Source: Metellina segmentata (Eukaryota > Arthropoda > Arachnida > Araneae > Tetragnathidae). Taken from it: DNA of 64,000 bases. The position numbers were made by a program, and so were the translations under genes. Under the pieces are notes generated by a model, which saw only the letters and a list, made by a program, of their open reading frames with translations, was not told the DNA's origin and did not search any database. Every line of letters starts with the position of its first letter. Position 1 is the first letter of the stretch. The stretch covers positions 30,421,742 through 30,485,741 of the forward strand of contig OX375881.1 in assembly GCA_947359465.1 (NCBI GenBank), written 5' to 3'. Below, in pieces: positions 43,351 through 54,442 of the stretch.

Positions 43351-44742
43351 CACTCATTGCCATAAAAATTTGCGCACCAACAAATAATTGTGGGATCGTA
43401 ACGAAACTTGGCATGAAGGTACATGTCGGCCAGATATGTAAATGATTAGAAATGCAGCGTGATTGCGCATTGAATGCCACTAGATGGTGTTGAACGTTCT
43501 CCTTGGAGTATAAAACAGGTAAGCAGAGCTTGTTTGAGTGTACTTAATCTTTAGCAAAGGAAACGCTGAGGTAGACATGCCGTTACGCCGCCATCGAAGA
43601 CAATATGAGCAGCTGTCAGAGTTCGAGAGGGGAAGAATCATCGGGATGATGGAAGCTGGGTGAGTAGCTCGTCAAGTAGGCCGTTCTTATTTTACTGTGA
43701 GGAGGTGTTGGGACCAGAGGACAGAAGAGGCGTCATTTATACGGAGACCAGGCTCAGGACCCTCTCGACAGACCAGTCGTCGAAAAGACCGTCACATCAT
43801 ACGAAACGCACGCCTAGAGCCAACTGCCTCATTGGCCGCTATCCAAACACAGGCAGCACCTTCACTACGGGCCCCTGTGTCTTCCCGAACCATCGCAAGG
43901 CGCCTGGCTAAAGGACATCTGGTATCGCTTCGCTCATTACGTGTGCTGCCAATGACACCCACCCACCGACGCCTCCGTTTGGAGTTGTGTCACGCACGAC
44001 GGGATTGGACTGCAACGGAATGGAAACACGTCGTCTTCAGCGACGAATCTGGATTCAATTTGAGCAGTGATGACAATCGTGTTCGTGTGTGGAGGCCCCG
44101 TGGTGAACGCCTGAATTCTGCCTTCGCTTTACAGCGACACACCGCTCCCACAACTGGTGTGATGGTATGGGGTGCCATTGCTTACGATACACGGTCACCA
44201 CTAATATTGATCCATGGCACAATGACAGCCCAGCGGTACGTCCATGACATCCTTCAGCCACATGTGATGCTACTCATAGCAGGGCTCCCAGGAGCCATTT
44301 TTCAACAAGTCAATGCTCGCCCACACACAAGGATGTCACAAGACTGCCTCCGCCACATCACCATCCTTCCCTGGCCTTCTCGATCCCCAGATTTGTCACC
44401 AATTGAGCAAATCTTGGATCATTTGGGACGGCGAGTTGGATACCCTACGAGTTTGGTCGAACTAGAGGCGCGTTTACAGCAATTGTGGAACGAGATGTCT
44501 CGTGACATCATACGGAACTTGTATGCCTCAATGCCCGCTCGTATCGCATCGTGGATTCGCGCTAGAGGGGGTCCAACAGAGTACTAAAACTTCCGTTCAA
44601 TTGTACTTTTTTCTGCAATAAATGATCCTTTTTCTTTGATTTTCTTATCACTTACTTATATCAAAGTATTACTTACATGTGTAAAATTAAAATTCATTTT
44701 GACAACTTTTCCTTGGTGCGCAAATTTTTATGGTAATGAGTG
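43351..44742 (+). mobile_element. Tc1 element, full length (1392 bp), TA flanks
   Basis: Perfect or near-perfect inverted ends (CACTCATTGCCATAAAAATT and AATTTTTATGGTAATGAGTG) with TA at 43349-43350 and 44743-44744, and a transposase covering most of the interior. Confidence 0.92.
43577..44587 (+). pseudogene. Tc1 transposase with one stop and a lost catalytic Asp
   Basis: The frame runs 337 codons from ATG 43577 (MPLRRHRRQYEQLSEFERGR) to TAA 44587 without any indel. It holds the paired-type DNA-binding domain, FSDESGFNLSSDDN (first Asp), GVMVWGAIAYDTRSPL, FQQVNARPH and WPSRSPDLSPIEQILDHLG (third residue Glu). Two lesions: codon 29 is TGA where the family has Trp (EAG-stop-VARQVGRS), and the second catalytic residue, Asp in FQQDNARPH, is Val. 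The element is therefore dead but young. Confidence 0.88.
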
Positions 44743-45147
44743 TATGTATGAGGTGCCCCAACGTGTTACATTACTATTCTATAGAATATAATAGCAGTTT
44801 CTACCATAAATACTTACCTAAAATTTAAAAGAAGCTTATACTATTTCAATATAAGTTTTATATTATTCTCAAATTCTGCAATTTTGAGTTGTGTCACTTT
44901 TCTTACCGGGGTGCGATATCTTAAATGAAACGTATTCTTTGGGCGTAAATTTATTACATGGACATAATTTTATATTTCTAGGTGTATGCTATATAATGTT
45001 TAGATATGTAGTAGATTATTCTTGAAATGTATTGTAAATACTTTTTTAGATATTTTAAAGATAAATATAAGTGATTTTCAAACTGTACACACGCATACTT
45101 TATTTCTGTGTGATTTAAACTACTTTTTTATTTCATGTGTGTTTTAG

Positions 45148-45183
45148 CTTGCATATGCAAATGGAAGAAATGTGTGACTGATG
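45148..45183 (+). other. Intact inverted copy of the micro-exon
   Basis: Acceptor TGTGTTTTAG, 36 nt identical in coding sense to the one at 35281 apart from one silent base (GTG for GTT, both Val), donor GATG|GTAAGT. It is on the strand opposite to the Kunitz/CBM14 gene and inside its first intron. It would be functional only if a plus-strand transcript existed; I see no other plus-strand exon nearby. Confidence 0.55.
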
Positions 45184-45390
45184 GTAAGTGAACTAATTTT
45201 TCTCATAGAGAGACCTTATGCCATTTATTATGTGTGCACTATTACGCCGGTTCTGAACTTCCCAACGATTCTCTGTTATTGGATATAATACAGTACAAAG
45301 GATTCTAAATATATATACGAAAGTTACATTTCTATCAACTTATTACTTACTAGGACATAGCTAAATGTTAAGACTGGAACATCTCGTTAA

Positions 45391-45470
45391 CCCTTTAAGT
45401 GGTATTGACGAGTTATCTCGTCTATCAAGATCCGACCAATTTTATTACTGACGACAAATGTTCAACCATC
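45391..45470. repeat. Half of a GACGAGATATCTCGTC-family MITE
   Basis: TTAACCCTTTAAGTGG then GACGAGTTATCTCGTC at the left; no right end found. Confidence 0.55.
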
Positions 45471-45913
45471 ATTTTCTATTTTTTTTTAGATGACTGGCGT
45501 TTAAGAATTGTTTTGGCGAACAATAAAACGACGTAAAAATACATTCCGATATTAATTTTAGTAACAGTTTCCATGAGATGACTATTTGCAAGCTGTCAAC
45601 TGAATAACTGACCCTTGGTCAACAGGCTCTTGGTTTGAATCAGCTTTTAAACTTACAAAGGTTTAAAATTACATTTAGAAACAAAACACTGCATCAACAT
45701 AATTTCATCAACATCATATCCTGATCTTTCATGCATTGAATTAATCTCTAAATACAGTTATCGTCTTCAAAAAGTGCGAAAAGTGGTAAAGTTATTCAAA
45801 AAGTATACTACCAAATATAATGCAATCCTTCAAAATTATGTGAAAGAAGAAACAGTCAAAAGAATTAAGTCTCATTTTGGATTGTCCTACACGCTAGAAC
45901 AGCCTTCTAAGTA

Positions 45914-46298
45914 CAGTTCAAAGTCCCAAATCCGGAATTGTCCGAAATCCAGACATTTTGGTAAGCGGCATTTTTTTATGTTTTACTAATTTTTTTACAT
46001 TTTTCCGATAATTTTTAAGGAACAAGGAGTTAAACCTGCACCTGATTGATGAAACAACGCAAAATAACGGACGTGTTTAGAGTAAATACCATACAGAAAA
46101 TTAGAAGATTTGCAAATAAAATTTGTTGCATTGTATTAAAAAAGTTTTCCTTTTAAAAAAAATTAATCTTACTTATCTGCTATTTTACTATTGCAGAGAG
46201 GTTAGATTATGTTTTTTTTTTTGACAAAAAATGTGCAAATAATCTGAAATCCGGAATGGCCGAGGTCCGGAGGATTCCGGATTTGGAACTTTGTACTG
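45914..46298. mobile_element. 385-bp MITE, pogo/Tigger-like ends, TA flanks
   Basis: Ends CAGTTCAAAGTCCCAAATCC and the inverse GGATTTGGAACTTTGTACTG, with TA at 45912-45913 and 46299-46300. Internal TCCGAAATCCAG/CTGAAATCCGGA repeats. No coding capacity. Confidence 0.7.
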
Positions 46299-46780
46299 TA
46301 TGATCGAATGATTTTATAATCTGAAAGTCTGCTGCATAGATAAATCTTTAATGGATATACAATCTGACATAAAATTTACCGACCAAGAGTGTGGTTAACA
46401 ATGAAACATTTAATTAATTGTTTACAGCCATTTTATTGACAGTGGTGGCGCTATGCAGAAGAGAATTGCGATCCTTCTTACTGCTAGAACGACATTAAAA
46501 TTCATTTGAGAAAAGCTGGATAAACAAGACATTGTGTTAAGCGCTGAATTATCTGAGGCACTGCGTGTAAGGGTACAAGAACGTCGTTGCACGATATAAT
46601 AACAGGAATGTTACTTTATCGTTATAAGGAATCCAAAAATATTTATCAAAAATTGAGACAATACGTTTCTTATACCAAAAAAAGAATCTTATGCGACAGG
46701 AAATGAAAAAATATTAAACCAAGTCATTAAAGATGACAACGAAAATGTGGATCCTGCAGCAGAAGAAAACTTAAATTCCA
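46299..46780. other. Intron spacer, possibly an old transposon
   Basis: I cannot assign the short frames here. Confidence 0.3.
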
Positions 46781-46799
46781 ATAAAGCTTATATTCCAAT

Positions 46800-47300
46800 T
46801 GCGATATGATGTTTCAACTCCGCTAGACTAACAAGAAGAGGAGGGTTACATACGTTATCCTTTATGTAGCCCCAAAGAAAAAGTCACATGGTATTAAATC
46901 AGAGCATCTGGGTGACCATTGGGTTAGTGGCATGCTGAAGTCGGCGTTTCGTCCAATCCATTGGTTTAGAAGATGTTAATAGAAGTAATTTCGCATGTCA
47001 CCTGACTAATGTGGATGGTGCACTATCCAATTGGAGAATAAAGTTTTTCCATTTTTTTTATTCAATTGGATGAACAAAATGTTTGACGACATCTGTCTAT
47101 ACGCTCGGTAGTCCTGGCTTTGGAACTGTGCACAAACAGCCCGTAGTTTCAAATTTTTTAAACCAATCGTAAATGAATCTTCTGATTGGAGGTTCTTTTC
47201 CAAATCGTGATCGAAAATGCCGTTGCACAACGGTGACAGATTCCGTTTTGGCTCATTTCAAGAACACAAAACGCCTTCTCCACTGCAGACGAAACCATTT
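46800..47300 (-). pseudogene. DUF4817-type mariner-like transposase, internally deleted
   Basis: On the minus strand: FCVLEMSQNGICHRC-like start, then RHFRSRFGKEPPIRRFIYDW and FKKFETTGCLC, the HTH region known as DUF4817. Next comes QWIGRNADFSMPL, WSPRCSDLIPCDFFF and, after a frameshift, WGYIKDNVCNPPLL, the third catalytic motif (SPDLTPCDFFLWG). The first two catalytic regions are missing. Confidence 0.75.
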
Positions 47301-47735
47301 CCACAGACTAGTCACGTGACACGCTCACTGTCGCCTACGTCACTTCGCTCGGGAGGGGGATACAGACTTTAGGAGTATACCTAGCTAACAGTTCGCATTT
47401 GGGAACAGTGTCTTAAACTGTTCCTGTTTTACAGCATCTGGAAACTGTATACGTAGTTATCAATCACTCTCTACTTTAGAGCCAAATTTAGGTTTCCATG
47501 AAAATCCTATTTGAAAATAAATCGATTTGCATTTCTCTTTCCAAACCTAAATTAAAATGCCGCATGCATTGTATTAAAGTCACAATTTGGAATACATTCT
47601 GACGGCTAAGTGCGATTTTGACCAGTATAAATGCAGATTCGAGTGTCGTACCAAATGTAAACAATATCGAGTGATCGGGAAAAACGGTAGTAGGAAATAG
47701 CATCGAGCGTATCATTTTAATCCGTGTGGATCACT
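47301..47735. other. Intron spacer
   Basis: No feature recognised. Confidence 0.35.
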
Positions 47736-47839
47736 TAACCCGCCGTTTAAGAATACGGTTCTTGATAATCCGCGGTTTAACTTTGACCCACGGATCAACT
47801 GGTCCTCGGGTTAACTCGAGGCTTGTGAATAGGGCAGTA

Positions 47840-48006
47840 CGTTGTAACGATGAGATATCTTGTCATCAAGATCCAACCGATGGTGCTAATGACGAGATAT
47901 CTTGTCATCAAGATTTTTTCGTTTTTTAATGATTATGAAATATCTTGTCCATGAACGTCTTTTCATTATGACCAGATACCTCGTCCAGACAACCACCTGA
48001 GGGGAT
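47840..48006. mobile_element. MITE fragment of the GACGAGATATCTCGTC family
   Basis: Three variants of the palindrome (GATGAGATATCTTGTCATCA, GACGAGATATCTTGTCATCA, ATGAAATATCTTGTCCATGA) then GACAACCACCTGAGGGGATTAA, the family right end with TTAA. Confidence 0.6.
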
Positions 48007-48229
48007 TAAATCAATGTTCTCTAAACTAATTTTTGGAAGATTATTAAGCGTTCGCCAAAAAAAAATTGAGAAAATTATCTATTTTAATCCTGACTTATAA
48101 TTCAATTTGGAATACTTCATTTTACAGCTTCAGTTAGTGATGTCTTTGTGTATGCTTTTTCATAAACTGTTTGGTTTCATTTACTAAAATGCAAATCACA
48201 CACTATAAACATTTCTTATTCTGTTTCTG

Positions 48230-49720
48230 CCGTTTACGTAATAATCTTTCAAAATATTTTAAAGCTTTTCCATATCCAATTTCAATTTGTTAAAGTGGCT
48301 ACTGAATCTTTCAATCTCCTCTGGAGTTACATCATCTCTTATAGATGGTAATATTCGAGAAACTCATGAATTTCTCTCTTCAATAAATTAAATCGAAAAA
48401 GATCAAGTTTGTAGATAAAGGACACAATATTTTGGCGATTGATAAGTTTTATCAGCTCATTGAAGCTGCAACTTGATTTCATTAAATCTTTTGAAAATAT
48501 CTGTCAAATATAAAAGGCTTCATTCATTACCAGTTTTACTTTTTGACAGATTTTCAAAAAATTGTTGTTAAACGAGACAAACATGTACCCTTAGAAATCC
48601 ACTAAAATGTGTGTAAAAGTAATCTTTTAAATTCCTAATTATTGTCCTGGAACAGCTATTAAAACATTCTATCAATTTTTGGCTTTAAATTTTATCTTAT
48701 TTACAGCTCTAATTATTATAGTTAATGATGAATGGGGAGACTTGTACTTAAATGTTTTCCTACAAGATGTTGTCTGTGCACCACACAATGAATACATAAA
48801 ACATTTTGCACTTCATTCTTCAAATAAGCAACAAATCCACAATAATGACCTATCATTGAAGGTGCCACATCGTTAGCGCGTGCAACAATATTGTTAAAAG
48901 ATATATTATTTTTTCAAAGTATGATTTCACAGCATTAAATATTGAAAATCCTCTTGTATCTGTAGGGAGATTTATTGCGAATAGTATTTCTTCTCGTAAT
49001 GTATTGTTTTCATCAAAAAATAACATACATATGTCATCAATAAAACATCTACAATGGTAGGACTCGATCAATTGTATAGAAAATGAAGAGTTTGGGAGAA
49101 TACCTATAAGTTTATTTACAACATAATCTGCCATGTCTTCTATTCGTCCGGTTTCTGTGCTATCGCTTAGGGGTAACGTTTATGAACCTTCAGGTATATC
49201 CGGATGCACTATAGTTGAGAAATGTTCTTTTATAGAGGGTATTATTAAAGTTTCTCCAATATTATACCTTTTACCACTTTTTGCAAATTATTGTGAAATG
49301 CGATAAACGGCAGTTAATCCATTTTTGTTCTTTCCATGTTGTTTCTTAAATGATGCAAGGATTGTTGGACGATAATTATTTATACATTATTTATAAATTA
49401 TTTATATATTATTTATAAATTATTTATACATTTACTGAAAATATTCAATGGACTTGTCTTTATCTTTTGGATGCTCTTTAGCAAGATGTTCTCGTAATTG
49501 TCTTGGCTTCATTGGATAATGCTTTAGGGCACAATAAACACATTGAAAGTTGTTTATTTACGGCAGATTCTATTAAATCGATTTTCAGATACTCCGCCAA
49601 ATAGCCATGAACGTATTTATTTTTTGACTTGGGCTCATAATCTTTCACACAATTTATAAAACTTGTTTGAAGCAGTAGGCACGTGCTTACTTTCACAAAT
49701 CTAACTACGTACTGGCCCCA
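48230..49720 (-). pseudogene. hAT transposase pseudogene (SCAND3/ZBED5-like group)
   Basis: Minus-strand pieces in order: MCLLCPKALSNEAKTI (BED-like finger), SFSIQLIESYHCRCF, EEILFAINLPTDTRGFSIFN, VKSYFEKII, and finally PEEIERFSSHFNKLKLDMEKL near 48290. Several stops and frameshifts. A short ATTTATAAATT tandem run lies at 49379-49432 within it. It lies in the first intron of the Kunitz/CBM14 gene, same strand. Confidence 0.7.
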
Positions 49721-50117
49721 CCATGAAACGAACTCGAGTGATGGCTGGTGCACCCCACCCTAATCATGTGCACTCGAGTGCAGTACAACCTGCTCAACCT
49801 TGCTAGCCTCGTCATACGCGCATTGAAACGCCTCATGGGAATGTGGCCTTAGTGCATGAGATTCTGAACTCGTATTTTTTTTTAACTCACGGAAATGAAA
49901 CCATGAAAGATTTGACGTGATCATCAGCGCAACATACAGAAAACTCAGATCATTTCAACACAAAGAAAATCTATCCGATGTCGGGATTTTAAATATTTAC
50001 ACTAAAATAACCCAAACCAAAAAGACTCTCAAAATCAGTGGATTATCAGAGGGCACGTAAAAAAATTTAAGTCTTCAAAAAACATCTTAAGATAATGCAG
50101 TACTCAGTTTATCATTT
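49721..50117. other. Intron 1, promoter-proximal end
   Basis: No feature recognised. Confidence 0.35.
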
Positions 50118-50123
50118 ACTCAC

Positions 50124-50244
50124 TTGATTCGGTGAAAAATCTAGAAATAGTGTTCTTCGCATCAGATAATTCTACTCCATGTATTTTCGAAGCGAATGCC
50201 AATAGAAACGCGAAACACAGTAGCTTCGCCATTTTGGCCGACAT
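50124..50244 (-). CDS. First coding exon: signal peptide
   Basis: Encodes MSAKMAKLLCFAFLLAFASK followed by IHGVELSDAKNTISRFFTES: a basic start, a hydrophobic core (LLCFAFLLAFA) and a likely cleavage site after IHG, then a short acidic stretch. It ends in phase 1 at donor TCAA|GTGAGT, matching the phase of every downstream exon. The TATA box lies so close that the second ATG at 50232 (MAKLLCF) may be the real start. It is the only signal-peptide exon I find upstream of the Kunitz exon on this strand. Confidence 0.85.
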
Positions 50245-50270
50245 TGGAACATAAAATTCAAGTTTCTATT

Positions 50271-50278
50271 TTTATATA
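50271..50278 (-). promoter_or_regulatory. TATA box of the Kunitz/CBM14 gene
   Basis: Reads TATATAAA in gene direction, 34 nt before the first ATG and 46 nt before the second. A start site about 30 nt downstream would give a very short 5' UTR. Confidence 0.55.
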
Positions 50279-50930
50279 GCCTTTCCTTCACTCATCTCTT
50301 TAACTTGCGAAGTTCACTGAAAAATATCAGTTAAATTGATCAACGCGTATGATTAACGCTGTTATCTAAGTGTGGCTTAGTTTCCTATTACCGTTGTGTT
50401 TAGACTAGTCTCGAATAAATGTTGCTGACTTACGTTATTTTTGCGTGTTACTGAAGTACAAGCAGCATATTCTGTTCTGAGGATTGACATCTTTCTTGTA
50501 CTCATGAACTGAATCAGTATATAATCATAAACTCTTTCAGAAAGTACTCATTCTTTTCGAGTTTAAAAAAGTTCTTTTGCGTAACAAATTCTTCAATTTC
50601 ATTGAATAAGTATTGGGGTAACTCTAAAGTGCTTTAATTTTTTTTACCGAAAATGTAAACAGCATTTTATAATTTGCCAAAAGTAACTGGTGAAGTTTAG
50701 CCTCGAAGTATTATGTCTCTTTTAGCATTATGGTTTTCTTTAAATTTAGATTTATGTTCTTAGAATATACTGATTAATATTTTAAAACGTTTTCTCCTAA
50801 ATAAAAATTCCATCATATTGATTGCACTACGAATTTTGATAAAAATACTAACCGTACAAAATAGTTTGTCTCGTACATATGATTTGTACAATAACTCGAA
50901 TTAAAAATCCCTTTTTGTTGTTTAAGTGTA
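50279..50930. other. Upstream region of the Kunitz/CBM14 gene
   Basis: AT-rich. No further regulatory motif can be named. Confidence 0.35.
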
Positions 50931-50935
50931 TTACT

Positions 50936-51345
50936 AGCACAGCTTAAAATAATTCTAACAGATATAAGTGCATGAGTTTTTCTAGACGCTTTTATTTGTA
51001 GCTCTTTGTTATGTGTTTAATACGCGATGGACTAATTAGAATAGACTGCCGATGGTAAAGAACATCTAACTAGTAGGTCGATGTTGGAACGTAAAAACAA
51101 CTAAAACAATATATTTTTATGCAGCCTGCTGTATACTAGCACAGCTTAAAATAAAGCTAACAGATATGTGCATGAGTTTTACTAGACGCTTTTATTTGAA
51201 GCTCTTCGTTTGTTATTTGTTTGGTGCAAAATGGACTAAGAATAGATCGTCGATCGTGAAGAACATCTAAACGGTATATTGATGAGCGTCGATGGAGGAA
51301 CGGCAAAATAATTGAAACAATATATTCTTATGTAGCCTAATGTAT
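50936..51345. repeat. Two tandem units of about 200 bp upstream of the gene
   Basis: CTAGCACAGCTTAAAATAA begins both units (50936 and 51135); shared runs include GCATGAGTTTT, CTAGACGCTTTTATTTG, AAGAACATCTAA and AACAATATATT. On the minus strand each ends with a TATA-like GCATAAAAATAT / ACATAAGAATAT and a GTTCC sequence that resembles the promoter and 5' end of the gene at 50244-50280. Confidence 0.75.
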
Positions 51346-53575
51346 TTAATTATATACTCCTATATTATCATTTTTTTCCAATTCCTAGCTAAATAAATAT
51401 TATTCATTATGGCACAACATCGACGAATTCGTCAACTAGTTTGAGCTACCCTTCTGCACCATGTTGTTGGGTTCACATTGCACTTTACATACCACACTAG
51501 ACACAATCCTTTTATAGAGAGGAAACGTTTATTCCAAACCGACAAACATTCAAGATATACCCGAATTTGAAGGAAAAATTTTTCGGTTCGGAATTGAGCA
51601 CCATAACCAATAGACCGATATGTCGGCGTATTATCATATATTGTATTTTTATTTTGTTTCTCAGGGACAAGTCGCCCTCAAGGGGTACTGTGCGATTGCT
51701 TGTTGAAATTCCGAGGTCCTGTACTAGGCAGAAGTGACTGGACCCTAAATGAAATACCAATGTGTATCCTAAGTATTCCGTGTCTAACTGGCCCAAACGA
51801 AAAAATGGTCTCTTCCTTTGTGTGTATTACAGTGCAAAAACTTTTTAATTTCTAGAACAATCATCTTATCTTCAATGCCCGGTACTGTATACAAGTGACG
51901 CTTTCACTATGTGTGGGCCCTGTTTCACCTAAACCAGTTTTCACCCAAACCTGTTTCACCTAAAATGTTTTCAAATTTTTATTTTTACGCAACTCCTCCT
52001 TTGCAAAGTCAATTGTTTTCGGGGCTCCTCTGAAAAATTCCATCCAAACTGTTAATAAATTGTAAATGCAGTTGTGTGTTTGTAGGTTTTTAATTTAACC
52101 AAAATAATTATGTTAGCAGTGTATATAATTAAAAAATTTTTTTTTTAATAAAACAACTTCCAAAAGGAATTATAAAGTTCTTTATTAAAATGAAATGACA
52201 AAAATAAAACTACACATAAACACGCTATAGATTGCTCACTAACAATGCTTTTTAATATAAATAAAGTAATTAAAATAAAAAAATATTCACTAATGAGAAG
52301 GATGAGCCTGATTTGCTACCGGTTTGTCTATATTAGACTCTATTTTCGTTAGCAGCATCCTTCAATTTCCACAGCCGACTATTTTTACAATCGATTCCTC
52401 ATTTTAGTTTCAAGATTGGTAGAGTGTTCATAGTAACACTGAAGATTGTAGTTTGCATCTTGTAGAAATTCTTGTAGACGTCCCAACATAGAAGAAATAG
52501 ATGTAAGTTTGAAAAACATCAGGCACAAGTTTTCTGTTAGATGATTTACTTGAGGAAAACTATTTTTTTGGTCCCTCTTTCAAAAAGGCATTAATAAATA
52601 AATATTAAAATATGATTATAAATAATGTGTTGAAATTGTAACTGTCCAACATTATTAAGCGATGTAATGCAAACTTATTTCATTTTAATTTAGGTACGTG
52701 TTCCGTAAAACAATTTTACTCACAATAGGGTTCCACACTTTAGAAAATTTTGGGAGGCACTGCTATGTATTAATGGGCAAACATTTGTTGTGAGCTAAAT
52801 TCCAGGAATACATTTTACCGAACAATATTTATTCAAAAGGTAAAAATTCTGATTGATCTGATAATTCTGACCAATTATCTGACTATAATTGGTCACTTAA
52901 AAGCGCAAATTCAATATATATTTGCAAACGATTCTTTGAATGTTTAATTTCCTTAGTTTCATAATTACATTTATGTATTTATCTTTATTAGTTTCCTTTT
53001 GTTTATGTGTCAACAAAAATATAGAAACAAAGAAATCATAGATGTTGCACAAAAATGTCTGTAGCAAATGATTCTTTGAATTTGTTAATGGGATATTAAT
53101 GTTTAAATAAAATTCTTAAACTTCATCAAATTTTCCTGTTCTTCTACTACCAAAGATAATATGTGCACGCAAGAACTTATATATAATTCTGTGAAGATTG
53201 GTGAATACCGTTCTATGTTTAGTGCGAATATCATAATTGAACCGGAAGTTGTAAAAAGGAGATGTGTGACATTTTTCCGGAAAACGATTTTATTGGTGGA
53301 AGCATACAATGACCCACATACTATGTATTGAGAGTATTCCATGAAGTAACCTAAATGGGAGAAATGGAGGTCTAATATCCTAAACTTGGTAAAAAGGTGA
53401 CATAGTATGCTGCACATGCCACCTTTTTACAACTTCTGATTGGCAGACTGTGGCAGACGAACAGTAGTCTGCCAACATAGTCCTCAACACATTTTTGTTA
53501 TTTAACAACTTGTGCATTTTTATTATTTGGATCGGAAGAGTTAAGTTAAAAATATTGTGCATTTGAAAGTTTTTG
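51346..53575. other. Intergenic AT-rich spacer
   Basis: Small frames (51512-51796, 53103-53417) match no family. Nothing else seen. Confidence 0.4.
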
Positions 53576-53579
53576 TATA

Positions 53580-54416
53580 ATGGAATCAGATTCTTCTGAA
53601 GACAATGTGATTAATGGACAAGTCAGAAAGAGAAAAAACAATCGAAAACCGTACCAAAGAAATGTTATAAAGAAAGCAAGGACTAAAGGAATAAGCTACG
53701 TAAATAATGCTGATAAGAAATTTTTTTTGTCAATGAGTATCAATCGAAAGCGTTTATGCTTATTGTGAAATCTCTTTTGGCTGATTTTTCAATTCAGTCC
53801 CTAACTGTGTGACCGGCCCAAACTCGCTTCTTTCTCCAAGCTCACGGAAGAAGATTTTTCAAAAATAACTATCGATTTGAAAGAATTGCCTAGTAAAGAT
53901 ACACAATATTTTTTTTCTCACTTATATCAAATATAGATATTACTCGTAGATGAAGTAGTGATACAAGCACGTCTACAAACCGATCTATGCTATCCAAAGA
54001 CTTTAAAAAAAACGAAAATGTTTCTCGCACAGCGTCATTGTAAAAGGTTCGACAGTAAATGTGCAAAAAGACATTTGTTTCTTCTATACACGGAATATCA
54101 AAAACCAATGAACATGCAAATCTACTTCTCTTTTCTGACAGATGTAGCGGACAAAACAAAAATCATTCTCTGCGAAGATTGTTGAATGGCCTTAGTTGAA
54201 CTATAAGTGTTTGACAAAGTTGAAATATTTTTCTCTATTAGAGGTCGCTCCTTCCTCCCCTGCTGCAGAGACTTTGGGGCAGTGAAACGTCTAATTCGAA
54301 AAGCTGATTGGATCTACTCACCTGACGAATATGAGGAGCTCATGATAAAATCAAGCAATACCGGAAGATTTATTATAAATGTTACTACAGAAGATGTAAA
54401 GGAGTTTAAAAAGTGA
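53580..54416 (+). pseudogene. Transposase-like pseudogene of an arthropod DNA-transposon family
   Basis: The start MESDSSEDNVINGQVRKRKN then KPYQRNVIKKARTKGISYVN resembles the basic N-terminus of a transposon protein family that is widespread in arthropods. The end, IFFSIRGRSFLPCCRDFGAV then VYSPDEYEELM-like YSPDEYEELMIKSSNTGRF and TTEDVKEFKK, matches its C-terminal region (RGHSFLPCDRDFG). The middle is broken by stops and deletions. The superfamily name is uncertain. Confidence 0.5.
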
Positions 54417-54442
54417 TGTCCCCCTCATTTTATATGAAGACA

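Larger units (their letters stand above)
43280..44917. mobile_element. TIR element (ends TCGCACCCCGG) carrying a nested Tc1
   Basis: Inverted ends of about 30 bp: TATCGCACCCCGGCAAGAAA at 43280 and the inverse TTTCTTACCGGGGTGCGATA at 44917. Comparison with arm 1, which lacks the insert, shows the target was around a TA. Without the Tc1 the element would be about 250 bp, a MITE. Confidence 0.7.
42880..45184 (+). repeat. Arm 2 of the inverted duplication, with a tandem extra copy and nested transposons
   Basis: 42880-43098 and 44905-45184 each carry the micro-exon with its upstream intron in plus orientation; 43099-43275 matches sequence further upstream in arm 1. Between 43276 and 44917 sits a TIR element that itself holds a Tc1 element. 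Confidence 0.7.
15264..50244 (-). other. Gene model: secreted Kunitz + peritrophin-A chitin-binding protein, 8 coding exons
   Basis: Order in gene direction: signal peptide 50244-50124, Kunitz 42850-42581, Cys-rich chitin-binding-like 39254-39066, micro-exon 35316-35281, then CBM14 exons 29229-29032, 25475-25278, 17204-17004 and 15430-15264. Every internal junction is phase 1, so each module is a symmetrical 1-1 exon that can be gained or lost without shifting the frame. Exon lengths 121, 270, 189, 36, 198, 198, 201 and 167 sum to 1380 nt, exactly 459 codons plus stop, with no stop at any junction. The protein should be secreted, disulfide-rich and chitin-binding. Introns run from 1.6 to 8.1 kb and are full of transposons. 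Whether all modules enter one mRNA is inferred from phase, strand and order, not shown. Confidence 0.8.
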
